The position numbers and the translations under genes are program-made. DNA of 64,000 nucleotides, from assembly GCF_900092135.1 (NCBI RefSeq), contig NZ_FMYF01000001.1, positions 256,883-320,882 on the forward strand. Direction: 5' to 3'. Of this stretch, positions 13,329 to 22,750 are shown one piece after another; position 1 is the first letter of the stretch, and the number at the start of each line of letters is the position of its first letter. The DNA is from Raineyella antarctica (lineage in GTDB: Bacteria; Actinomycetota; Actinomycetes; Propionibacteriales; Propionibacteriaceae). The notes beneath the pieces were generated by a model. That model had not been told where the DNA came from. It did not search any database and saw only the letters and a program-made list of their open reading frames with translations.

Positions 13329-13931
13329 ATGGCCCAGTCCCAGTCCATGTCCCCCGCGCCGGCGCGACCACGGAAGCGCAAGAAGCGGTCGACGGCCCGC
13401 GACATGTTCCTGTCGCTGGCGGTCATCCTCATCCCGATCCTGCTGCTGAGCTGGCTGTACACGAACAACCTGCCGGACTACCCGGTCCAGGCGGTGGACC
13501 CGGCGCCGGCGCTGGCCCAGGCCCGGTCCGAGGCGCCCTACCCCGTGTACGTGCCGGCGAACCTGCCGGCCGGTGAGGGCGGTTGGACCGTCACCCAGGC
13601 CTCCTGGGTGGCGCAGGGGACCATGTCCCGGACCGGTGATGGACCTTCGGGCACCAACGAGTGGCTCTGGGGCGCGCTGGACCCGACCCAGACGTACTAC
13701 GCGGTGAACCAGTCGGACGGGCCGTCGCGCCTGCTGGTCGAGCGGGTCTCCCGCAAGGGGAACCAGGACGGCACCTCGACCGTGAACGGCCAGCAGTGGC
13801 AGCGCTGGATCTCACCCGACGGGCGCACCCGTGTGCTGGCCCGCGAGGAGGGCGACATGACCATCACGGTGAGCGCCGATGCCACCTACGAGGGGATCGA
13901 GGCACTCGCCTCCACGTTGACCTCCCGCTGA
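13329..13931 (+). CDS. DUF4245 membrane-anchored protein
   Basis: About 200 residues: a basic cytoplasmic N-terminus (ARPRKRKKRSTARD), one hydrophobic segment (FLSLAVILIPILLLSWLY) and an extracytoplasmic domain with the DUF4245 pattern (YPVYVPANLPAGEGGWTVT, then WLWGALDP and a short basic/acidic tail). Function unknown. In mycobacteria a homologue lies near xseAB and ispH (from memory), as here. The start is uncertain: ATG 13329, 13320 or 13317; GGGAGG just before 13329 is too close to be a normal site. Confidence 0.85.
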   Translation: MAQSQSMSPAPARPRKRKKRSTARDMFLSLAVILIPILLLSWLYTNNLPDYPVQAVDPAPALAQARSEAPYPVYVPANLPAGEGGWTVTQASWVAQGTMSRTGDGPSGTNEWLWGALDPTQTYYAVNQSDGPSRLLVERVSRKGNQDGTSTVNGQQWQRWISPDGRTRVLAREEGDMTITVSADATYEGIEALASTLTSR

Positions 13932-13985
13932 CCGGGTCACCCGGCGTCCTCTGACCGGCGCACGCTGACGGATGTCCCGGCGGGA

Positions 13986-14216
13986 CTACTCGGTGCCTCC
14001 GGGAGTGGCGGGGCGCTGGGCCCGGGCCGCCTCGATCCGTGACCGGGCGCCGTCCAGCCACCGCTGGCAGGTGTCCGCCAGCTTCTCCCCGCGCTCCCAC
14101 AGGGCCAGGGACTCCGACAGGGTCGCCCCGCCCGACTCGAGCTGCTGGACGACCTGGACCAACTGCTCGCGCGCCTGCTCGTAGCTGAGCTCGCCCGTGG
14201 GCTGCTGTTCACTCAT
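13986..14216 (-). CDS. xseB: exodeoxyribonuclease VII small subunit XseB
   Basis: 76-residue coiled-coil protein with the XseB pattern [18 protein letters not shown] and [20 protein letters not shown]. It binds XseA to form the single-strand exonuclease VII. The ATG at 14216 is supported by AAGGAGAG 5-7 nt upstream and overlaps the xseA 3' end by 8 nt. Confidence 0.95.
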   Translation of the reverse strand: MSEQQPTGELSYEQAREQLVQVVQQLESGGATLSESLALWERGEKLADTCQRWLDGARSRIEAARAQRPATPGGTE

Positions 14217-15480
14217 CGAACTCTCCTTCGTCACGGCCCTCGATCTCCACGACCTGGACCACCATCGTCCCGTCGGCCACCCGGGCCACCAGTCCGTCAC
14301 CCTCGTCGACCGCCCCCGTCGAGACGACCGGGCGGTCGTCGGCGTCGAGCAGGATGGCATAGCCCCGCTCCAGCGTCGACTGCGGGGACAGGGCGCGGAC
14401 GCGCTGGCGGGCGTGCTCCACGGCCGTTTGCTCGGCCCGCAGCCTGCCGTCGATCGCGCGCGTGGCCCGGTCCCGCAGGGCCGCCAGCCGTTCGGCCTGC
14501 AGGTCCAGGGTGCCGGTCGGGGCCTGCAGCACCGGGCGGGAACGCAGCGCGGCGAGTTGCTCGGCGCGGCTGCTCACCGCCCGGTCGATCGCGACGTCCA
14601 TCCGGCGTCGCGCGTCGGCGACCCGGTGCAGCTCCACCGCCGCGTCGGGGACCACGCGCTTGGCGGCGTCGGTCGGGGTGGAGGCGCGCAGGTCGGCGAC
14701 CAGGTCGAGGATGGGCTGGTCCGGTTCGTGGCCGATCGCGCTCACCACCGGCGTACGTGCCCGGGCCACCGCCCGGACCAGGCCTTCGTCGCTGAAGGGG
14801 AGCAGGTCCTCCAGCGATCCGCCACCGCGGGCGATGATGATCACGTCCACGTCGGGAAGCCCGTCCAGGTCGGCCAGGGCTGCCATCACCTGGGCGGCGG
14901 CCTGCGGGCCCTGGACCAGTGTGTGGCGGACCTCCACCGCGACGGCCGGCCAACGACGACGCATGTTGTCCAGGACGTCGCGCTCGGCGGCCGACCCGGC
15001 ACCGGTGACCAGGCCGACGCGGCGGGGCAGCAGCGGCAGGGCCTTCTTGTGGAGCGGGTCGAACAGCCCCTCGGCCTGCAGCATCCGCTTGAGCTGCTCC
15101 AGGTGCGCCAGCAGCCGGCCCTCGCCCGAGGGGCGGATCTCCAGCAGTTCGTAGCTGAGGCTGCCGTTCTTCAACCAGTAGCGCGGCTTGACCCGGGTCA
15201 CCACGGTGGTGTTCGCGGTCAGCGGGCCGGCGATGTCGAGCACGGCGACGGGGCACGAGGCCTTCACCGAGATCTCCTCGCTCAGGTCGCGCAGGGTCAC
15301 GTACACGTAGCCGCTGCGGTGCCGGTTCAGCTCGATCACCTGGGCCTCGACCCACACCTCCCCGAGCCGCTCCACCCAGTTGCGGACCGCCTGGGCGATC
15401 GTACGCAGGGGCTGCGGGTTCTCCGGGGTGGAGGTGATCTTCCGGTCGGCAGGCACGACGTCCACCCTACGACGAGCCAC
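14209..15480 (-). CDS. xseA: exodeoxyribonuclease VII large subunit XseA
   Basis: Catalytic subunit of exonuclease VII. N-terminal OB-fold ([20 protein letters not shown]) followed by the catalytic domain with [19 protein letters not shown] and [28 protein letters not shown], then a coiled-coil and ERGYAIL near the end. 423 residues from GTG 15480. An alternative GTG at 15456 lies 7 nt below TAGGGT (15463-15468 on this strand) and would give a leaderless 415-residue product that still contains every conserved block; I cannot decide between them. Divergent from ispH with only 14 nt between the outer start codons. Confidence 0.95.
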   Translation of the reverse strand: MARRRVDVVPADRKITSTPENPQPLRTIAQAVRNWVERLGEVWVEAQVIELNRHRSGYVYVTLRDLSEEISVKASCPVAVLDIAGPLTANTTVVTRVKPRYWLKNGSLSYELLEIRPSGEGRLLAHLEQLKRMLQAEGLFDPLHKKALPLLPRRVGLVTGAGSAAERDVLDNMRRRWPAVAVEVRHTLVQGPQAAAQVMAALADLDGLPDVDVIIIARGGGSLEDLLPFSDEGLVRAVARARTPVVSAIGHEPDQPILDLVADLRASTPTDAAKRVVPDAAVELHRVADARRRMDVAIDRAVSSRAEQLAALRSRPVLQAPTGTLDLQAERLAALRDRATRAIDGRLRAEQTAVEHARQRVRALSPQSTLERGYAILLDADDRPVVSTGAVDEGDGLVARVADGTMVVQVVEIEGRDEGEFDE

Positions 15481-15481
15481 C

Positions 15482-15487
15482 TACACT
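15482..15487 (+). promoter_or_regulatory. -10 element of ispH
   Basis: TACACT, 7 nt before the ispH ATG; implies a leaderless transcript. Confidence 0.5.
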
Positions 15488-15494
15488 GGGGCCC

Positions 15495-16508
15495 ATGACG
15501 ACTCCCCTCACGCCCGACCAGCAGGCCGCGCCCGTCGACCAGACGGCCGGGGCTCCGGCCAAGCGCGTCGTGGTCGCCGCGCCGCGTGGCTACTGCGCAG
15601 GCGTGGACCGCGCCGTCCAGACGGTGGAGAAGGCGCTCGACGCGTACGGCTCGCCGATCTACGTCCGCAAGCAGATCGTCCACAACAAGTTCGTGGTGGA
15701 GACCCTCTCGGCCCGCGGCGCGATCTTCGTCGACGAACTGGACGAGGTGCCGGACGGCTCGATGGTGATCTTCTCCGCCCACGGCGTCTCGCCCGCGGTG
15801 AAGGCGGACGCCGCGGAGCGCGGGCTGCGGACGATCGACGCCACCTGCCCGCTGGTGACCAAGGTGCACCACGAGGCCAAGCGGTTCGCAAACCAGGACG
15901 TCCAGATCCTGCTGATCGGCCACGGCGGGCACGAGGAGGTCGAGGGCACCGCCGGCGAGGCACCTGAGCACATCACCCTGGTCGAGCACCCCGAGGACGT
16001 CGACGGTCTCGAGGTCGCCGACCCGAGCCGGGTCGCCTGGCTGTCCCAGACCACCCTGAGCGTGGACGAGACGATGGAGACCGTGGACCGGCTCCGGGCC
16101 CGGTTCCCCCAGCTGATCGACCCGCCCAGCGACGACATCTGCTACGCCACCCAGAACCGCCAGTCCGCCGTGAAGGAGATCGCGGCCGGTTCCGACCTGG
16201 TCATCGTGGTCGGATCGGCCAACTCCTCCAACTCGGTCCGGCTGGTCGAGGTCGCACTGGAGGCCGGCGCGAAGACCGCCCACCGGATCGACCAGGCCGA
16301 CGAGATCGACCCGGCCTGGTTGGAGGGCGTCAACACCGTCGGGATCACCTCCGGCGCCTCGGTCCCCGAGGTCCTCGTGCAGGGCGTCCTGGAGTACCTC
16401 GGCGAGCAGGGCTTCCCGCCGGCCGAGCAGGCCCGCCTGGTCGAGGAGAACCTGACCTTCGCGCTGCCGCACGAGCTGCGCTCCGCCCGGCGCGCTGCCC
16501 GCGACTGA
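15495..16508 (+). CDS. ispH: 4-hydroxy-3-methylbut-2-enyl diphosphate reductase IspH
   Basis: Last enzyme of the MEP isoprenoid pathway, reducing HMBPP to IPP and DMAPP with a [4Fe-4S] cluster. Cluster cysteines: C34 ([11 protein letters not shown]), C118 ([11 protein letters not shown]) and C216 ([10 protein letters not shown]). Other conserved parts are [33 protein letters not shown] and [10 protein letters not shown]. 337 residues including an 18-residue N-terminal extension. The product feeds the cis-prenyltransferase upstream. Leaderless start likely. Confidence 0.97.
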   Translation: MTTPLTPDQQAAPVDQTAGAPAKRVVVAAPRGYCAGVDRAVQTVEKALDAYGSPIYVRKQIVHNKFVVETLSARGAIFVDELDEVPDGSMVIFSAHGVSPAVKADAAERGLRTIDATCPLVTKVHHEAKRFANQDVQILLIGHGGHEEVEGTAGEAPEHITLVEHPEDVDGLEVADPSRVAWLSQTTLSVDETMETVDRLRARFPQLIDPPSDDICYATQNRQSAVKEIAAGSDLVIVVGSANSSNSVRLVEVALEAGAKTAHRIDQADEIDPAWLEGVNTVGITSGASVPEVLVQGVLEYLGEQGFPPAEQARLVEENLTFALPHELRSARRAARD

Positions 16509-16537
16509 CCCGTCCCGCGGCCGATCCAGGAGTCGTC

Positions 16538-17542
16538 ATGCCCGATGCAGCACCGGTCCAGGTCATCCGCCCGCGCGAGGTCCCGCTCGGTGACTCGGGC
16601 GGCACCACCGTCCGGCGTACGCTGCCGGCGCGGCAGCGCTCGCTGATCGGGGCGTGGTGCTTCCTGGACCAGTTCGGACCCGAAGAGGTCGGGCCGGGCG
16701 GCGGCATGCGGGTCGCCCCGCACCCGCACACCTCGCTGCAGACGGTGACCTGGCTGTTCAGCGGCGAGGTCGAGCACCGCGACTCGTTGGGCACCCGCAT
16801 GGTGGTGAGGCCGGGCCAGCTGAACCTGATGACCGCCGGGCGCGGCATCAACCACTCGGAGTACTCCACCGGACGCCCGCACGTCCTGCACGGGGTCCAG
16901 CTGTGGACCGCCCTGCCGGCCGCCGACCGCTTCGTCGCCCCGCGCTTCGACCACTACGAGCCGCCGGTCGCGGACCTGGGCGGCCACGAGTTGCGCGTCT
17001 TCCTCGGCGAACTGGCCGGGGCCTCCTCCCCGGTGGCCACCTTCAGCCCGCTGGTCGGCGCGGAGATCGTGCTGGGGGAGGGCGAGCTCATCCTCGACCT
17101 GAACCTGACCTGGGAGTACGGCATCCTGGTCGACTCGGGCGCCATCAGCGTCGATTCCGGGACGGTCGGCGAGCAGGGGACGGACCCCGACAACGGGACC
17201 GTCGCCGACACGGGGACCATCGCCGACACCGAGATCGGCTACTTCGCCGCGGGGCGCACCCGTCTGGTGGTCCGCCGGACGGAGGAGGGGGCGCGGCCCA
17301 CCCGCCTGGTCCTGATCGGCGGGGCGCCGCTGGGGGAGCGGATCCTGATGTGGTGGAACTTCGTCGGGCGGACCCACTCCGAGGTGGCGAACTACCAAGC
17401 GAACTGGCAGGCCGCGATCGGGCACGCCGATGGGCTGGGGACCAACCCCCGCCAGTTCGGCCCGATCACTCCGCGTACCGACGGCGAGGCGCCGATCCCG
17501 GCCCCGCCGCTGCCCCACGTCCGGCTGCGCCCGCGCGGCTGA
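16538..17542 (+). CDS. pirin family protein
   Basis: Bicupin with pirin metal-site sequence PHPHTSLQTVTWLFSGEVEHRDSLG and the C-terminal block MWWNFVGRTHSEV. Bacterial pirins include quercetinase-like enzymes and redox or regulatory partners; the substrate is unknown here. The second cupin carries an unusual acidic, threonine-rich insertion (residues about 200-232) with near-repeats VDSGTV, PDNGTV and ADTGTI, which lengthens the protein to 334 residues. Convergent with ilvA; 18 nt separate the stops. Confidence 0.92.
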   Translation: MPDAAPVQVIRPREVPLGDSGGTTVRRTLPARQRSLIGAWCFLDQFGPEEVGPGGGMRVAPHPHTSLQTVTWLFSGEVEHRDSLGTRMVVRPGQLNLMTAGRGINHSEYSTGRPHVLHGVQLWTALPAADRFVAPRFDHYEPPVADLGGHELRVFLGELAGASSPVATFSPLVGAEIVLGEGELILDLNLTWEYGILVDSGAISVDSGTVGEQGTDPDNGTVADTGTIADTEIGYFAAGRTRLVVRRTEEGARPTRLVLIGGAPLGERILMWWNFVGRTHSEVANYQANWQAAIGHADGLGTNPRQFGPITPRTDGEAPIPAPPLPHVRLRPRG

Positions 17543-17560
17543 GCCCCGGCGGGCCACCGG

Positions 17561-18853
17561 TCACATGCCGGTGACCAGGAAGCGATAGGCGGGGCTGTCC
17601 TCGGTCAGCCGCTCGCAGGAGATCGGCGAGGCGTCCATCCGGGCCAGGAGGCCCGCCAGATCGGTCGGCTCGCCGAGCTCGATGCCGACCAGCGCCGGGC
17701 CCAGGTCCCGGTTGTTGCGCTTGACGTATTCGAACAGCACGATGTCGTCGTCCGGGCCCAGCACCTCGTCCAGGAACGAGCGGAGCGCCCCCGGCTCCTG
17801 GGTGAAGTTCACCAGGAAGTAGTGCTTGCGGCCCTCCCAGACCAGCGAGCGCTCGATCACCTCCGCGTAGCGGGAGACGTCGTTGTTGCCGCCCGAGACG
17901 ATCGCGACCACGCTCTGGTCCGCCTGCACCTGGACGCTCGTGCGCAGGGCCGCGGTGGCCAGCGCACCGGCGGGCTCGGCGATGATCCCGTCGACCTGGT
18001 ACATCTCCAGCATCTCCGAGCAGATCGCGCCCTCGGGGACGTTCACCGTCCGGGGCGGGCGCACGGCGGCGACCGCGTAGCTGCAGTCACCCACCCGGCG
18101 GACGGCCGCTCCGTCGACGAACGTGTCGACGTGCGTCAGGGCGACCGGCCCGCCGGCGGCGAGCGCGGCCGCGAGGCTCGCGGCGCCGGAGGGCTCGACC
18201 CCGATCACCGTGGTGTGCGGGGCCCGTTCGCGCATCCAGGTCAGCGCGCCGGCCAGCAGGCCGCCCCCGCCGACCGGGACCAGCAGCACGTCCGGTGCCG
18301 CGCCCAGCTGCTCGACGATCTCCTGCGCGACGGTGCCCTGGCCGATGATCGTACGGGGATCGTCGAAGGCCGGTACCAGCGTCGCGCCGGTCTCGGCGGC
18401 CTCCTGCTCGGCGAACGCGGCGGCCTCGTCGTAGGTCCGGCCGACCAGCACCAGCTCGACCAGGTCGCCGCCCAGCTCCAGCATCCGGTCGCGCTTCTGC
18501 CGGGGCGTACCGGTGGGACATACGATCCGGCCCTTGATGCCCAGCGCGCGGCAGGCGAAGGCCACGCCCTGGCCGTGGTTGCCGGCGCTGGCGCAGATCA
18601 CCCCGGCCTCCCGCTCGGCCTCGCTCAGCCCGCTGATCAGGTAGTAGGCGCCTCGCAGCTTGTACGAACGCACCGGCTGGAGGTCCTCACGCTTGAGCCA
18701 GACGTCGGCACCGGTCCGGTTGCTCAGCCGCTCGCTGCGCTGCAGCGGCGTACGCCGGGCCACGCCGCTGAGCCGCGCACTCGCCTCCTCGACCGCGTCG
18801 GCGGTGATGGGCATGCCATGCCACTGGAAGGGCGGAACTGCGTCGATGGTCAC
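17561..18853 (-). CDS. ilvA: threonine ammonia-lyase IlvA
   Basis: PLP enzyme converting threonine to 2-oxobutanoate for isoleucine synthesis or catabolism. PLP lysine K65 in VRSYKLRGAY, SAGNHGQG, the VGGGGLLAG loop and SGGNND. A single ACT-like regulatory domain follows (KHYFLVNFTQEPGALRSFL), giving 430 residues, the common actinobacterial length. The GTG at 18853 is supported by CACAAT at 18860-18865 on this strand, 6 nt upstream. It lies 15 nt after rmuC on the same strand, so cotranscription plus an internal promoter is likely. Confidence 0.95.
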   Translation of the reverse strand: MTIDAVPPFQWHGMPITADAVEEASARLSGVARRTPLQRSERLSNRTGADVWLKREDLQPVRSYKLRGAYYLISGLSEAEREAGVICASAGNHGQGVAFACRALGIKGRIVCPTGTPRQKRDRMLELGGDLVELVLVGRTYDEAAAFAEQEAAETGATLVPAFDDPRTIIGQGTVAQEIVEQLGAAPDVLLVPVGGGGLLAGALTWMRERAPHTTVIGVEPSGAASLAAALAAGGPVALTHVDTFVDGAAVRRVGDCSYAVAAVRPPRTVNVPEGAICSEMLEMYQVDGIIAEPAGALATAALRTSVQVQADQSVVAIVSGGNNDVSRYAEVIERSLVWEGRKHYFLVNFTQEPGALRSFLDEVLGPDDDIVLFEYVKRNNRDLGPALVGIELGEPTDLAGLLARMDASPISCERLTEDSPAYRFLVTGM

Positions 18854-18868
18854 CGGCCCATTGTGCTC

Positions 18869-20134
18869 TCAGCTGGCCTCCCCGCCCAGTCGATCCGTAC
18901 CCCGGGTGGCCGACCGGAACTCGTCGCGCTCGTCGAACAGCTCCGGGGCGGGGCCGTCGAACAGCTCCGGAAGTGGCCCCTCGACCAGCTCGGCCGCCGC
19001 GACCGAGCGCAGCGGCTCCTCGACCGGGCCCGGTGAGACCAAGTCGTCCTGGGTGACCTGCAGGTCGCGCATCCGGCGGGCACTGACCAGCACCCGGCTC
19101 TCCAGGGAGCCGACCGCCGCGTTGTACGAGCGGACCGCGCTGCCCAGGCTGCGGCCCATCCGGTCGACGTGGCCGCCCAGGGTCGCGAGCCGGTCGTAGA
19201 GCTCGCGGGCGATGGCATAGACCTCGGCGGTCGACTCGGCGAGCGCCACCTGGCGCCAGCTGTGGTGGATCGTCTTGAGCATCGCGATCAGGGTGGCCGG
19301 GGTGGCGAGCACCACCTCGCGGGCCGAGGCGTACTCGTGCAGGTCCGGCATCCGCTGCAGGGCGGCGGCCAGGAAGGCGTCGGAGGGCAGGAACAAGACG
19401 ACGAACTCGGGGCTGAGACCGGCGAGCCGCCAGTATCGCTTGGCGCCCAGTTGGTCGACGTGCTGGCGGACGTGCCGGGCGTACGTGGCGAACTGCTCGT
19501 CGCGGACGGCCTCGTCGTCGGACTCGGTGGCGTCCAGGAAGGCCGCGAGCGGAACCTTCGAGTCCACGAAGATGCTCCGGTCACCGGCGAGGTTGACCCG
19601 CATGTCCGGCCGCAGGGTCCCGTCCTTGGTCGTTATCGAGATCTGCAGGTCGAAGTCGCAGTGCTCGACCATGCCGGTGATCTCGACGATCCGGGTCAGC
19701 TGGGTCTCGCCCCACGCCCCCCGCACCTGTGGCTTGCGCAGCGCCGTCGCAAGGGCGGCCGTCTCCCGGCGCAGCTGCTCACCGGTGGAGCGGACCTCGA
19801 GCACCTGGTGGCGCAGGTCGGTCGCCATGCTGACCCGCTCCTTCTCCACGTCGGTGAGCCGCTGCTGCAACTGGCGCACCGACTCCTGGAGTGGCTGCAG
19901 CACCTCGACGGTGGCCGACATCCGCTGGTCGGCGGCCCGGTCGGCGCTGAGGGCCTGGCGCTCCAGGGCGTCGGCGGACAGCGCCCGGAACCGTTGGGCG
20001 AGGACCTCCTCGTCGGCGCCGCCCGGTCGGCGGGACGCGCGCAGGGCGACCAGTGCGGCGACGACGAGGCCGGCGAGCAGGCCGATGACGATGCCGAGGA
20101 GCAGGGAAGTGGGGTCGGGACCCGTGGCATTCAT
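18869..20134 (-). CDS. rmuC: DNA recombination protein RmuC
   Basis: 421 residues: an N-terminal membrane segment (about 9-31), a coiled-coil (about 60-125) and the RmuC nuclease-like domain with RGAWGETQLTRIVEITGM, FVDSKVPLAAFLDA and VLFLPSDAFLAAAL. Thought to limit inversions at short repeats. CAGACT 6 nt upstream of the ATG (20141-20146) fits a leaderless start. The C-terminal 50 residues contain two near-identical segments, ELVEGPLPELFDG and PAPELFDERDE. Confidence 0.94.
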   Translation of the reverse strand: MNATGPDPTSLLLGIVIGLLAGLVVAALVALRASRRPGGADEEVLAQRFRALSADALERQALSADRAADQRMSATVEVLQPLQESVRQLQQRLTDVEKERVSMATDLRHQVLEVRSTGEQLRRETAALATALRKPQVRGAWGETQLTRIVEITGMVEHCDFDLQISITTKDGTLRPDMRVNLAGDRSIFVDSKVPLAAFLDATESDDEAVRDEQFATYARHVRQHVDQLGAKRYWRLAGLSPEFVVLFLPSDAFLAAALQRMPDLHEYASAREVVLATPATLIAMLKTIHHSWRQVALAESTAEVYAIARELYDRLATLGGHVDRMGRSLGSAVRSYNAAVGSLESRVLVSARRMRDLQVTQDDLVSPGPVEEPLRSVAAAELVEGPLPELFDGPAPELFDERDEFRSATRGTDRLGGEAS

Positions 20135-20190
20135 GGCACCAGTCTGGGGCCCGGGTACGACATTTCTGCCAAGGGCGGTTGAATGATGGC

Positions 20191-21480
20191 ATGGCCCTGA
20201 CCATCACCCCCGACGACCGCGCGTTCGCGCACCTGGCGGACTTCGGCGACTTCGTCGCCTCCGCCCCCAGTCCGTACCACGCGGCCGCGCAGGTCGCCGA
20301 GCGCCTGGACCGCGCCGGTTTCGTACGCCAGGTCGAGACCGAGCCCTGGGACGCCTCCCCGGGCGGGCACTACCTGGTCCGGGGCGGGGCGGTGATGGCC
20401 TGGCGGGTGCCCGAGGGGGCCGGGCCGGGGACTGGCTTCCGGATCGTCGGTGCGCACACCGACTCACCCTCCCTGGTCCTCAAGCCGGCCCCGGACAGCA
20501 CGACCGCCGGGTACCAGTTGGCCAACGTCGAGGTGTACGGCGGGATCCTGCGCAACTCCTGGCTCGACCGCGAGCTGGGCACGGCCGGGCGGCTGGTGAC
20601 CGTCGACGGGGCGCAGGTACTGGTCCAGAGCGGCCCCCTGATGCGGATCCCGCAACTGGCGATCCACCTGGACCGGCAGGTCAACGAGGGACTCGTCCTG
20701 GACCCGCAGCAGCACCTGCATCCGGTGTGGGCGGTCGGGCACCCCGACGGGTCGCTGCTCTCCCACGTCGCGCACGTCGCCGGCGTCGAGGTGGCGGACG
20801 TCGCCGGCTTCGACCTGCGGGCCTTCGACACCCAGCCGCCGGCGTTGTTCGGCGGGGCGGAGGAGTTCTTCGCCTCCGCCCGGCTGGACAACCTGCTCAG
20901 CGTCCATGCCGGCGTCACCGCCCTGCTCGACGTGGCCGCCGACCCGCAGGACGTCCAGGTCCTTGCGTGCTTCGACCACGAGGAGGTCGGGTCGGCCACC
21001 CGGACCGGCGCCGCCGGGCCGGTCCTGGAGGACGTCCTGGTCCGGACCGCCACGGCGCTGGGTGCGGACGCCGACGGCCTGCGCCGGATGTACGCCCGCT
21101 CCAGCGTGCTGTCGGCCGACGGCGGGCATGCCGTCCACCCGAACTACCCCGAACGCCACGACCCGGCGCACGAGCCGGTCCTCAACGGCGGCCCGCTGCT
21201 GAAGGTCAACGCCTCCCAGCGCTACGCGACCGACGCCGAGGGGGCCGCCCTGTGGGCGCGGGCCTGCCGGGCGGCGGGGGTGCAGTCCCAGGTCATCGTC
21301 TCCAACAATGCGATCCCGTGCGGTTCCACCATCGGCCCGATCACCGCGACCCGGCTCGGGATCCTGACCGTGGACGTCGGCGCCCCGATCCTGTCGATGC
21401 ACTCGGCCCGGGAGATGTGTGGCGTGGCGGACCCGTACGCCCTGCGGCGCGCGCTGGGCGCCTATTGGTCCGGGGCCTGA
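20191..21480 (+). CDS. M18 family aminopeptidase
   Basis: Dinuclear-zinc aminopeptidase of the aspartyl aminopeptidase family (ApeB-like). Metal ligands and catalytic residues are all present: H89 in GAHTDSPSL, D233 in ARLDNLLS, E264-E265 in FDHEEVGS, and H404 in SMHSAREMCG. 429 residues from ATG 20191; upstream TTG 20179 in the same frame is less likely. Cytosolic peptide turnover. Divergent from rmuC. Confidence 0.94.
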   Translation: MALTITPDDRAFAHLADFGDFVASAPSPYHAAAQVAERLDRAGFVRQVETEPWDASPGGHYLVRGGAVMAWRVPEGAGPGTGFRIVGAHTDSPSLVLKPAPDSTTAGYQLANVEVYGGILRNSWLDRELGTAGRLVTVDGAQVLVQSGPLMRIPQLAIHLDRQVNEGLVLDPQQHLHPVWAVGHPDGSLLSHVAHVAGVEVADVAGFDLRAFDTQPPALFGGAEEFFASARLDNLLSVHAGVTALLDVAADPQDVQVLACFDHEEVGSATRTGAAGPVLEDVLVRTATALGADADGLRRMYARSSVLSADGGHAVHPNYPERHDPAHEPVLNGGPLLKVNASQRYATDAEGAALWARACRAAGVQSQVIVSNNAIPCGSTIGPITATRLGILTVDVGAPILSMHSAREMCGVADPYALRRALGAYWSGA

Positions 21481-21560
21481 GGGGGCCATCATGTTAGTCT
21501 CGTCGCACCCGGCCCATGGGGGACTGACGTGGGCCCAGTGACCTGTGATTGGGAGTGTGC

Positions 21561-22133
21561 ATGAGCGATTACGATCCGTCCTGGGACGGCGAATGGGTGG
21601 CCGATCCCGGCCACACGACGATCGGCTTCACGGCCCGCCATGCAATGGTGGCCAAGGTCGGCGGCGCGTTCGACGACATCGAGGTGACGATCAACGCGAA
21701 CGCGAGTGCTCCCGAGCAGTCCACCGTCGTGGTCCGGATCGCGGCGGCGAGCATCAACACCCGCAACGCCCAGCGTGACGAGCACCTGCGCAGCCCCGAC
21801 TTTCTCGACGTCGAGCAGTTCCCGTACATCACGTTCACCAGCACCTCCATCGAGGAGGTCGACGACATGGCGTTCATGGTCACCGGGGAGCTCACCATCC
21901 GCGACGTGACCAAGACCGTCGTCGTCCCGGTCGACTTCACCGGGGTGGCCCACGACCCCTTCGGCCAGACGCGCGCAGGCTTCGAGGGCAAGCGCCGCCT
22001 GAACCGTCGTGACTTCGGCCTGGAGTGGAACGTCCCGCTCGACACCGGCGGCGTCCTCGTCTCGGAGAAGGTCGAGCTCTCCTTCGAGATCAGCGCGATC
22101 AAGTCCAATCCCTCGCCCGCCGAAGATCAGTGA
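21561..22133 (+). CDS. YceI family protein
   Basis: 190-residue lipocalin-like protein with the YceI pattern (WVADPGHTTIGFTARHAMV, DEHLRSPDFLDVEQFPYITF, GELTIRDVTKTVVVPV, AGFEGKRRLNRRDFGLEWN). Members bind isoprenoid quinones or other polyprenyl lipids. No signal peptide, so probably cytosolic. ATG 21561 follows GGGAG; a TAGTCT element at 21494 suggests a leader of about 60 nt. Confidence 0.93.
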   Translation: MSDYDPSWDGEWVADPGHTTIGFTARHAMVAKVGGAFDDIEVTINANASAPEQSTVVVRIAAASINTRNAQRDEHLRSPDFLDVEQFPYITFTSTSIEEVDDMAFMVTGELTIRDVTKTVVVPVDFTGVAHDPFGQTRAGFEGKRRLNRRDFGLEWNVPLDTGGVLVSEKVELSFEISAIKSNPSPAEDQ

Positions 22134-22165
22134 TCGCGGCGTCCTGAGTCCGGAAAGAGGAGACG

Positions 22166-22708
22166 ATGGCTAACAGCGAAGGCTTCGACCCGGAGACCAT
22201 CCGGCACAAGGAGTTCAGCGCCCGCATGCGCGGGTACGAGACGACCGAGGTGGCTGACTACCTCGGCGACCTGGCCGACCTCATCGAGGACCTCCAGGAG
22301 GAGAACGCCCGTCTGGTCAGCACCAATCGCGACCTGCGGGCGGAGCTGGACACGTACGCCGCCGGCGGAGCCCCACAGGGCCAGCAGTCCGGGTTCGGTG
22401 ACGTGGCTGCGCAGGCACCGGTCAGCGCCGTACCCGAGGTGGCTGTCTCGGGCCAGGCCGAGGCCATCCTCACTCGCGCCCAGCAGATGGCCGACCAGCT
22501 GATGTCCGACGCCGAGGTCGAGGCACGCCAGCGCGTCGCCGACGCGGCCGACGTCGACCTGGTCGACTACGTCCGGACGTACGCCCGGGTCACCCATGAC
22601 CAGCTCAAGGGCGTCATCGAGCAGTTGGACTCGCAGCTCGACCGACTCCACGACCTCGCCAGCCGGGACGCCCACGGGATCGCCTGGGACTCCACCCACC
22701 AGGGCTGA
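22166..22708 (+). CDS. DivIVA-like coiled-coil protein
   Basis: 180 residues. The N-terminal 60 resemble a DivIVA domain (FDPETIRHKEFSARMRGYE followed by VADYLGDLADLIEDL), then a Gln/Ala linker and a second helical region (AEAILTRAQQMADQLMSDAE). DivIVA proteins mark curved membrane at poles and septa; the short length suggests an accessory member rather than Wag31. Strong AAGAGGAG ribosome-binding site. Lies between yceI and ychF on the same strand. Confidence 0.8.
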   Translation: MANSEGFDPETIRHKEFSARMRGYETTEVADYLGDLADLIEDLQEENARLVSTNRDLRAELDTYAAGGAPQGQQSGFGDVAAQAPVSAVPEVAVSGQAEAILTRAQQMADQLMSDAEVEARQRVADAADVDLVDYVRTYARVTHDQLKGVIEQLDSQLDRLHDLASRDAHGIAWDSTHQG

Positions 22709-22750
22709 GCCGTCGGGGGAGTGCCACGAGTCGGGCTAGACTGACCGATC

